DNA of 64,000 nucleotides from Lolium rigidum. Its lineage: Eukaryota; Streptophyta; Magnoliopsida; Poales; Poaceae. Below, one piece after another: positions 55,765 through 64,000 of the stretch. The stretch is from contig NC_061510.1 of assembly GCF_022539505.1 (NCBI RefSeq), forward strand, positions 397,030,249-397,094,248, written 5' to 3'. Below the pieces are notes generated by a model. It saw nothing but the letters and a program-made list of their open reading frames with translations, was not told the DNA's origin and made no database searches. The first letter of the stretch is position 1, and the number at the start of each line of letters is the position of its first letter. The position numbers and the translations under genes are program-made.

Positions 55765-58520
55765 TCATTTTTCTTGTTGTTTTCGTGGTTCTTCATTCAG
55801 TGGAGAATCTACTATGAGAGCTGGGAGTTCTTTCCTGAACTTGTCAATGTCGGCCTGCATAGTTAGGTGGAGACAGTTCAATACTTCTTGCAGTTTTAAT
55901 TTCGTTGGTTGAAATAATTCTGAACGGCATACCTGTGTAAAATTTTGTGATAGCTCGTGTCCTATCCAGTTTGCCATGTTCTTGAGCGCATAGAGTCCAC
56001 ATGAAATCCTGCAAAAAAATCATGTAGATTGTATTGTAATCAATATTTAAAGTAGGAACTAGAAATCTTAAAGGTGTGGTTATAATATAATGCAATGTAC
56101 CCGTCTTTTTGTTGTGGCACATTGTTGACAACTTGAACTGGCCAACTATTAACGGCGTAATCAGGCCAGCTATCACTCTTTTCGCAGTCGTGTCGAGATG
56201 TTACGTCCAGATGTGCTTCCATTCCTTTGAGCTGTAAGTATGAAAATATAATATTAATTAGCTTAGCACAATTGTTTATAGCAACGGTTCAATGGACTTA
56301 CCATATTTTGTAGTTCTGGGTGGGCTTTTTTGAAGTTTTTTGTTTGTTTACGCATGGAGTCCAAAACTTGTATTAATCTCTCTTCAGGATTCACATTGAC
56401 CACGTACCAGTGTATATTCTCATAGTTTACTGGTAGACAAATCTGTAGCAAAAACATAATTAGCGATCGAGCATCTGAAAATATAACGTATAGAACTGCA
56501 ACAATGAGACTTACCATGTCATGGGAAATGTACACTTTTCCCATGTTAGTACCATGATTCTTGTTTCGTACATCCCTGTTATATGCATCACTTCTGCCAT
56601 CTCGAACTAGTAAGTCCACTCTCGATGCCCTCTCCATGTAGACAGTGCGACCTGCCCTTATTTCTGGAATGGGGCGCATGTGTTGCATCCATGTTATGAT
56701 TGTATCCATGACCTGAATGGCACGACAATAACAAGTTAGCATTCATGACGAAAAAATACAAACTGACTATATTTCATAATTAAGCACTTACAGGGGTGTG
56801 CAACCATCGTTCCGTACATGTGTCAATTGCGGGAGATGTTAGACAGCTGAGTTCCTCTTTATTCAGTGTCAAATCATCTATGTGCACAAGTATTTTGTTT
56901 TCCGGTGATGCATTGATATAGTCAATGACCTCTCCTTGCACATCTTCAACTCGAGTAGTACTATATGATTTTGTACTACTAGTTTTTGGAGTATTTTTTG
57001 GTTTTCTAGGTGGCTTAGAGTCTCCGTAGTACACGAAGTCACTATTCTTACATGTCGATGTCTTTTTTCTTTGTTCTCTTCTCTGTGGTACTGAGGTGTC
57101 ATCCCCTATCCTGATCTTCTTTTTGGGTGAGGAGAGAACGTTGTCACTTGGCCTTTTATTTTTGATGTTCGTATCAGTACGCTGTAGGTAAGATGTAGGA
57201 GTTCATTAGAAAAGGTTTGTATTTACTATCACGAATAGTGTAGCCATTTACCTCGAAATCTTGGTTCAAGTCACGGACAGGCATGGGGGAGGTTCTGTCC
57301 GGGCTGAAGTGCTTGTATTCTCTGTACTCATAGTCATACGTCGATGGTCCACGCTCAAAGTCATCGTAGTCCTGCATGAATCCATGCATAAATTTTACTC
57401 CTTTGTATATGTAGCGGAAAAGTACTGTGGTGCATTTCAATAAGTTTGAGTCTTACGTTGGCTCGTTGCTGACAAAAGGCATCTAGCTTCTCTTCAAATC
57501 TATAAAGATAATCCCCATGCTCTTCGATCTTTATGCGAGTCAGTAGGTTATCATGCATTACAGCACGTCTCATGTTGAGGATCGACTCGTGCAGCTTTAG
57601 CACCAACTGTAGACGAATGAAATTATAGATTATTAAGTGGTTTTATAGGAAGGAAAACTAGAATGTAGGATTAAGAAAATACCTTTGAATCTGTTGGCGG
57701 CAAGTCGTCAAACGAAGGTAATGGTGATGAGGGCCTGGGAGGCTCCCAAGCCTCCTTTAGATCAAAAACGTACTGAAAAAGATAGATGTCATAGTTTATT
57801 TATATACATTTTCAGTAATAAATAATACGGGCACTATAGAACATGTGTACCTCTCCAGCGTCACGACCGTGCTCATTTAAAATGGCACAGACCTTGCGTG
57901 CCTTTTTCTCATCCCAGTATTGGAGAAGCGGTGCCTCACGTCCTGTATAATCGATTGAAGCATCAAGTCTGTCCAGACGGAATTTTTCCCAAAACCAAAA
58001 CTGCAAAAAAATGTATGCATAGTTATTCACCGATTGTGCAGCACCTGGATGCATGTAATATGTTCAAAAAACATATGAAAAATTATACCTGCAACAAAGG
58101 AAGATTCCCCTCGAGGTTTACAATACCCTGAAGGCCTCTTTCTGGATCTTTAAGTGCTGCATTATACTGCTTTACAGACTTAACTAGATGATTAAGTGAT
58201 AATCTGGCAAGGTCTATCACCAAGATTGCTTCCCTGCTAACTACATATGGCATATAATCTACACTGACCCAACGTTGGGTAGTTGGGCATAGAATACACC
58301 CGATTGTGTACAAAATAAATGCCTGAAGGAAAGGCAGCTCATCACTTAATGTTTTAATTCCTTTTCTAATTGTCTGCTCCAATTCTGGGAAAGGTATTCG
58401 CCGCTTTTTATTTTGCTTTATCTCCTCGAACATCTCTATCACTTCTGGTCTCAGAGGTGCTCTTACCCGTGCAGGAAGACCAAATAAGTGTTCAAACTCC
58501 TGTAAGGTCAACTGAGCCAT
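55765..58520 (-). CDS. Ulp1-like (C48) cysteine protease gene, ten exons, catalytic residues kept
   Basis: Minus-strand exons 58520(or earlier)-58089, 58000-57851, 57772-57683, 57606-57457, 57371-57252, 57181-56792, 56712-56515, 56442-56302, 56231-56101 and 56008-55765, all GT/AG and in phase: at least 681 residues with no stop. The N-terminal half (LQEFEHLFGLPARVRAP, then FILYTIGCILCPTT, GNLPLLQFWFWEK) is the helical region common in grass Ulp1-domain proteins. The middle has a Lys/Arg-rich probable nuclear signal (SSPKKKIRIGDD). The C-terminus is the protease: His in NIHWYVVNVN, Asp in IQVLDSM, Gln and Cys in NNVPQQKDGISCGLYAL. Real Ulp1 enzymes cut SUMO; plant transposon-borne relatives have unknown substrates. 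The start is uncertain: the frame is open to about 58634, and 5' exons may be missing. Confidence 0.75.
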
Positions 58521-58822
58521 ATCATCCCTACCAAAAACAAATGCATCTAGTTCAGATTTGTATCTCACGTGAATGGGGCAGAAAATATATATAGTTGCCG
58601 CGTCGCCGGCTTGTTTCAAGGGATTTGTTTCCAAGTAAATAGCTACCTACCAGTTTGTTACAACCGAAGACGAGTATATCGTACTTGAAAAAACAAAGCA
58701 TACGTTAGCTTTGCCATAAATTACTACTATTTAGTTACGGATAAATAATCCTATTTCGCTGGTACATAATATTTTATTATCAATAATTAATCTTGTGAAT
58801 GTGACGGCACGGACTAGAAAAT

Positions 58823-59858
58823 CGTACACCTCTCTCGGACATCCGGTCCCACGTACACCCCTCTCGGACATCCGGTCCCACGAATACCTCTCTCGGGCAT
58901 TCGGTCCCATGTACACCTCTCTCGGACATCCAATCTCACGTACACCTCTCTCGGACATCCGGGCCCACGTTCACCCCTCTCCGCCATTCGGTTCCACGTA
59001 CACCTCTCTCGGCCATCCGGTCCCATGTACACCTCTCTCGGACATCCGGTCCCATGTACACCCCTCTCGGCCATCCGGTCCCACGTACACCTCTCTCGGG
59101 CCATCCGGTCCCATGTACACCTCTCTCGGACATCCGGTCCCACGTACACCTCTCTCGGACATCCGGTCCCATGTACACCTCTCTCGGACATCCGGTCCCA
59201 CGTACACCTCTCTCGGACATCCGGTCCCACGTACACCTCTCTCGGACATCCGGTCCCATGTACACCCCTCTCGGCCATCCGGTCCCATGTACACCTCTCT
59301 CCGCCATCCGGTCCCACGTATACCTCTCTCGACCATCCAATCCCACGTACACCTCTCTCGGCCATCCGGTCCCACGAACACCTCTCCCGGGCATTCGGTC
59401 CCATGTACACCTCTCTCGGACATCCGGTCCCATGTACACCTCTCTCGGGCATTCGGTCCCACGAACACCTCTCTCGAACATCCGGTCCCATGTACACCTC
59501 TCTCGGCCATCCGGTCCCACGTACACCTCTCTCGGACATCCGGTCCCACGTTCACCTCTCTCGGCCATCCGGTTCCACGTACACCCCTCTCGGCCATCCG
59601 GACCCACGTACACCTCTCTCGGGCATTCGGTCCCATGTACACCCCTCTCCGCCATTCGGTTCCACGTACACCTCTCTCGGCCATCCGGTCCCATGTACAC
59701 CTCTCTCCGCCATCCGGTCCCACGTATACCTCTGTCGACCATCCAATCCCACGTACACCTCTCTCGGACATCCGGTCCCACGTACACCCCTCTCGGACAT
59801 CCGGTTCCACGTACACCTCTCTCGGCCATCCGGTCCCATGTACACCTCTCTCGGCCAC
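58823..59858. repeat. 29-bp minisatellite, about 36 units
   Basis: The unit is close to CACCTCTCTCGGACATCC plus GGTCCCACGTA, repeated head to tail with few indels. Variants include GGCCATCC, GGGCATTC, CCGCCATCC and CCCATGTA. Blocks of variants recur at longer spacing: the CCGCCATTCGGTTCCACG variant at about 58979 and 59647 (about 23 units), and the GACCATCCAATCCC variant at about 59329 and 59736 (14 units). The unit has no stop codon in any frame on either strand. Confidence 0.97.
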
Positions 59859-59879
59859 GATGAATAATTTTACTTTTTA

Positions 59880-60142
59880 ATTAATCGCTTCATACTTTTT
59901 TTTCTCAAAGCATTCTTTGCGTGCTCAATGGAAATATGTTGTACTTATTTATGTTTCTTTTGCCATACCCAAACACGTGCTACAAGGCTTAATTATTACT
60001 CGTAAATAACATGACGCATGCCACAATATAACTTCATTGGAATAGAAAGACCACCATGAGATTCAGGTCGTCCACACAAGTTCAAAAACCGTAAGCTAAT
60101 TAATCAAAACCTGGACACTTATCAAAACCTGGACATTTGTTC
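59880..60142. other. Intergenic
   Basis: AT-rich, nothing recognised. Confidence 0.4.
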
Positions 60143-60268
60143 CAACGAAATATTAAAAATAAGTCTGAACTATATCACCAAATCCAGCGAAATATTAAAA
60201 ATAAGTCCGAACTATATCACCAAATCCAACGAAATATTAAAAGTAAGTCTGAACTATATCAACAAATA
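60143..60268. repeat. 42-bp tandem repeat, three units
   Basis: 60143-60184, 60185-60226 and 60227-60268, each like CAACGAAATATTAAAAATAA followed by GTCTGAACTATATCACCAAATC, with 1-4 differences. It lies just 3' of the FAR1-like pseudogene. Confidence 0.92.
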
Positions 60269-60323
60269 TGACAACAATACTCGTGTCTTGTCGAAGTAGC
60301 ATCATTTATTTGTTTTCCACGTC

Positions 60324-62376
60324 TCATGCATCGGGCTTCCACCTCTTATTGTTCTTCGATGGACCACCTTTAGGAATAATTTTTTTTGGATCCAGCACTT
60401 TTCCCGTGAAGGTTTGGTCTGCCCCTGAAAAGTATGCAGGCAAAGGACCAAATGATGCCGCCTTATTTTCGCTGTTGTCCTCGCCGACATCCGGCGTAAG
60501 ACTCTCTAGAAAATCAAGAACCTTCCGTGATTTCTCCGGGCTGCTTGCAGCATTAAATAGAAAGAGATTAGACCTGTTGCGGAGGTTGTGGTAACGATCC
60601 ATCCGCTCGGACCAATCATGCATATTAGCTTTCCTCTCGACTCAAATGCCGGCTTGGCTAGCATTGTCCATCTTCTCGAAATACAACAACTAGGAACGCC
60701 GATCAAGCCAAGGAACTTCGGAACGGAGAATATGTGTGTGCAGGGGATCTCCTCTCGTCTCCATCTTCGAGCAGCGACAATTAACTCCCCGGAGCATTGG
60801 GCCGGCCATGGTAAGCTTCACATCATAAATGACATCCCTTCTCTCTTTGAGAGCAACAAGCATAAACTACTACAGCATCCTCGCTTGGTCACCTTTGCTA
60901 CCCCCATTTTGGCAATTGATCTATCTCGCTGCTTCACCTTCTTGAACATCACTCGGAGTATAAATGTTTGCGTAACTTCTCAAAAGTGGTTCAGCATCTA
61001 ATTCTGTAAAAGGTACCGTCCGTGAAGCTCTAGCATCCAATTCGGCCTCATTCTTGCGTATACGCCATAAACAAGTGATCCGTATGCTCTAACAAATCAG
61101 CAAGTGACATTCGCCTATCCAAATTCTTATGAATCCTAGAGTTTAGACTTTCACTACGCTGATTACTCTGCATCCCAAGAAAATATCTATCTTTGGTATA
61201 GGCTCTAGACCACTTCTTCCGTAGCTCGTACATCCTATTAATCCATGCATCTTTTTCTGAGATTTCATACTCCTCCAGAAAATCTGCCCAACGACTCTCG
61301 AACTCGTCGACATTCCTGTAGTAATAAACAAATTTTCTAAAATCGCTGAGCTTTGTTTTGCGGAGATGGCGTATCATATTTTGCTCGATGTGCCAGCTAC
61401 ACAACCTGTGATCTGCATTAGGAAATACTTTCGAGATTGCCCTTGCCATAGCATGGTCACCATCGGTGATTACTGACCTAGGATGGTTCTGCTGCGCCGA
61501 CTCCAAAAATGCTTCAAGCAACCACACATAAGATTTCGTTTTCTCATCTGACACAATACCAAATCCAAACACAGTCGTGCTAGGATGGTGATTCACACCA
61601 ATGAAGGGGACAAACGGAAGATTGTATTTGTTCACACGGTATGTGCTATCAAAGACCACGACACCACCAAAGGCATCGTAATCCATCCGACACTGTGCGT
61701 CTGCCCAAAATATGTTTTCCAGGTGCCCTTCACTATCAGTGCTGTGCTTGTAAAAGAATTCTGGATCTTTCTCTTGTCTTGCAGCCATATAATTGAGCAT
61801 AAATTCAGCATCACGACCTTCAATCCTTTCCTTCTTGTACTTGGCAAAAAAATTATAGAGATCCCGAGGTACAAAGCCTACCTTCTCGGGGCCACCATGT
61901 TGCTTCTCCATTACTTCCATAATCTCGTGCGTTCGAAGGCCACCAATCCCATACTCAATGGCATCAGCCTTTTGAGCGTCATTCAACCCACGATGAGACC
62001 TTATGAAAGTTGTCTGATCACCAATGGCGAGTGGATGGTTATGTTCAACCACGAAATCTTTTACAAACCATTCTCCACTTTCCATAGACATCTCGATCTC
62101 CATCCGAGCACCGCATCCACAACGCGAAAGTGGCCGAGGTGTTCGTTTTCGTTTAGTTTTTTCAAAGTGCTTCCTTGCCCGATATCCTTCTTTGGAGCAC
62201 ACATAAAGACGCCGGAAAGCTATGTTCGTGCCTGGCTTCTTAGTCAGCTCTTCTTTTCTAACACCAAACCCCTTGGACTTAGCATATGCATTGTAGTACT
62301 TGTAACCTTCTTCCTCGCTACTAAAAGTTTCATTAACCACCATATCGTGCTCTTCATTGTCCTCCATGCCCTCCAT
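60324..62376 (-). pseudogene. FAR1/FHY3-related, MULE transposase-derived protein (C-terminal frameshifts)
   Basis: 442 residues are open from MEGMEDNEEHDMVVNETFSS at 62376 to a TGA at 61048. Residues about 14-118 are the FAR1 zinc-binding domain (FGVRKEELTKKPG, LYVCSKEGYR, RCGCGARMEIEM, VVEHNHPL). Residues about 239-332 are the MULE transposase core with Asp in VVFDSTYRVN and SVITDGDHAM, followed by CSWHIEQN. Homology continues past the stop in shifted frames: ELDARASRTVPFTELDAEPL near 61000, FKKVKQRDRS near 60940, RRWTMLAKPAF near 60665, and WSERMDRYHNLRNRSNLFLF to a TGA at 60324. At least three shifts are needed. The SWIM zinc finger is degenerate. FAR1-type proteins are plant transcription factors domesticated from Mutator-like transposases; whether this is a host gene or transposon copy is open. 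Confidence 0.8.
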
Positions 62377-62495
62377 GACGTAAACTGCAGTTATGAATCA
62401 AAGCCATATTATTACAAGTCTGATAGTAAAACTAACACATGTTTCAGTATGAATATGTAATCAGTACCATTCAGTGCTTGAAGTTATGCTTTATA

Positions 62496-62535
62496 GTTTT
62501 TTTTTCGAAATGGGGAGAAAGACCCCTGCCTCTGC
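62496..62535 (-). mobile_element. 40-bp retroposon tail with 10-bp TSD
   Basis: ATGCTTTATA occurs at 62486-62495 and 62536-62545. The 40 bp between start with a T9 run and, reverse-complemented, read GCAGAGGCAGGGGTC...TTTCG plus poly-A. This is the 3' end of a LINE/SINE-like element truncated to almost nothing. Confidence 0.7.
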
Positions 62536-62545
62536 ATGCTTTATA

Positions 62546-63303
62546 CTTTTTAATGCGATAATAAAATGTTGGCAACAAAAATGTAATGCTAGATCAGTCA
62601 TGCTGCTACTCTTACAGGATTTCATGAATTAAATGTTCCTAAAACATTGCGGCTACTTATGGAAAATACCAATTGTTTCTCACAGTTTCAGTTGGTCACA
62701 CCATACTAATCTCAAGTGAATTTGATGTCACATACCCTGGTTGAATATTTGAAAATAGTTTATGTTCCTATTTGTGCCATTCCGATACAATTTTTCTGGG
62801 TCTGAACATTACTTTCATCAATTTATTGTCTGCTTTTTGTCAGTCCATATTCTTACCAAAACAGAAGCTGATGCTGGACCTAGGACAGTTAAAGATCTAA
62901 TTTAGCTTGCAACTAAAATTTTGCATTGCTCCTTGAACTTGTGATAAATATTTATCTGACTGCATTACTCTGATTTAGGTTTACTGAGAAAAATATACTG
63001 AGGATTTATCCCAATGGTACAAGGATTAATTCTTCTAACTATGATCCAGTAAATGCCTGGAGATTGGAGTCATGGTACTCAGATGGTTGCATTCAACATG
63101 CAGGTTAGTTTACGATTCTTAACTGCTATGATTCATGATGGATCTGCACAGCGACTCAATCAACCTATAGATTCAGTTTATAAATCTGCTAACAGCACCC
63201 ATGCAACACGAAAAGAAATAAATACTATTATCGAATTTTGTAATCTTAACTACAAAGCTTGTTGATATAATCTAACTTCATCTCAGAGTTTATATTTACT
63301 TAC
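62546..63303. other. Upstream flank of the FAR1-like gene, nothing recognised
   Basis: AT-rich, no coding frames with recognisable domains. Confidence 0.4.
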
Positions 63304-63650
63304 GCTGAGATTTCCCGGATCAGGACCAGGAGAGGCTGCGGCCTGTTCGATAAGCGCGCGACGAGCGGGTGACCTGGCTGGCGGGCGGCGCACTGGGTTG
63401 AACACAGCGGCGATGCTGCGGCAAGGTCGACACGCTGAGGTTTCCCGGATCAGGACCCGGAGAGGCTGCGGCGGGTGACCTGGCTGGCGGGCGGCGGACA
63501 GGGTTGACCACAGCGGCGATGGCTGGTGGTGGCGGCAAGACGCGGCGGCGCCGACGCTGCGGCAAGGTCGACGAGCGGGTGACCTGGCTGGCAGCGGCAC
63601 CGGTGGCGTGAGGAGATGGCGGCACCGGTGGCGTGAGGAGATGGCGTGAG
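63304..63650. repeat. GC-rich tandem repeat, about 128-bp spacing, and a 25-bp doublet
   Basis: GCTGAG(A/G)TTTCCCGGATCA recurs at 63304 and 63432, and GGTGACCTGGCTGG occurs three times (about 63368, 63474 and 63579). GGCACCGGTGGCGTGAGGAG is doubled at about 63595 and 63620. Long open frames on the minus strand are Arg/Pro/Ala-rich and likely follow from base composition. It might be a 5' UTR or CpG-rich promoter of a minus-strand gene. Confidence 0.6.
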
Positions 63651-64000
63651 GAGAAACGCTAATGAGCTATCGTGTGAGGAGATACACGACCTGGAACTTG
63701 TCCATCAGATTCGTTTCAAGTTTTTTTTACCCCACTAATTAAAACAGATGGAATTGTCTATTATACCCTTATCAAATACTGCAGCCTGCAGTATGGGGTA
63801 CCGTAAAAACTCTCAAGTTATAATTTTCCTCCTTACCTCCAATTTAAGCACCCCAGATATAGTCTATAGCCGACAACAACACCACCTGCAACTGAAACCA
63901 ACTTAGTGACATGGCATCCTAGCTGGCAGCTGCACTGGTTCGACACGTGGATAATGAAAAACAAACATACACCGAGTTTAATTTTTTTTTGTCACAGGAG
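63651..64000. other. Right edge, nothing recognised
   Basis: AT-rich; no gene or repeat identified. Confidence 0.4.

Noticed and set aside
58795..59880. Six overlapping open frames of 240-361 residues with repeated TSLGHPVP or ERGVRGTG peptides
   Set aside because: They are all produced by a 29-bp unit that lacks stop codons in every frame; there is no sign that one frame is selected.
53540..63800. Outer terminal inverted repeats joining the Ulp1-like and FAR1-like genes into one Mutator element
   Set aside because: Candidate ends near 53.55 and 63.75 kb share only short AT-rich words, which is not enough to call terminal repeats.

Overview
The window looks like nuclear DNA of a cool-season grass (Pooideae, probably Triticeae or a close relative). 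The evidence is plant GT/AG introns, GC-rich first exons, grass-type gene families (DDR4, bHLH79-like, DUF3475/DUF668, DUF3615, Ulp1-like, FAR1-like), Stowaway and Mutator-type MITEs, and a dense layer of LTR retrotransposons of a family whose LTRs begin TGATACGT and whose primer site matches tRNA-Asp. There is one 100-N assembly gap (10675-10774).

Layout. 1-1793: first five exons of a DDT-domain gene (DDR4 type, minus strand, running off the left edge). 2337-26268: one stacked insertion site. A 5'-truncated LINE (14-bp target-site duplication, TSD) was entered by a Pack-MULE carrying part of a glucosyltransferase gene (10-bp TSD). That was entered by an LTR (ACCAC TSD), which was entered by another LTR (GTATT TSD). 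The last one is split around two non-autonomous elements facing each other across the gap, a complete third element and a Gypsy fragment. 27346-30753: an intact six-exon bHLH79-like transcription factor (minus). 30754-38520: several decayed tandem copies of that gene's promoter and first exon, interrupted by a solo LTR (CCCGG TSD) that itself holds a Mutator-type MITE. 38590-40357: fused remnants of a Copia LTR and a Gypsy 3' end. 40992-43074: a four-exon DUF3615 gene (plus) with a Stowaway MITE in an intron, followed by a decayed, apparently chimeric Copia element (about 43184-46814). 50242-51849: an intronless PSK SIMULATOR-like gene (DUF3475/DUF668, minus) with a Mutator-type MITE just past its stop. 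53817-54452: a small two-exon gene of unknown function. 55765-58520 or beyond: an intact ten-exon Ulp1/C48 protease-like gene (minus). 58823-59858: a 29-bp minisatellite of about 36 units. 60324-62376: a FAR1/MULE-transposase-like gene (minus) with frameshifts in its C-terminal half.

How it fits together. The apparently functional genes (DDR4, bHLH, DUF3615, PSI-like) are unrelated single genes with no operon-like logic. The notable content is evolutionary. The TSDs give a relative order for most of the 24-kb insertion, the bHLH upstream region has been copied repeatedly, and an Ulp1-like protease gene sits next to a FAR1-like transposase-derived gene, a pairing reminiscent of Ulp1-carrying Mutator elements. 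I found no CRISPR arrays, rRNA genes or convincing tRNA genes.
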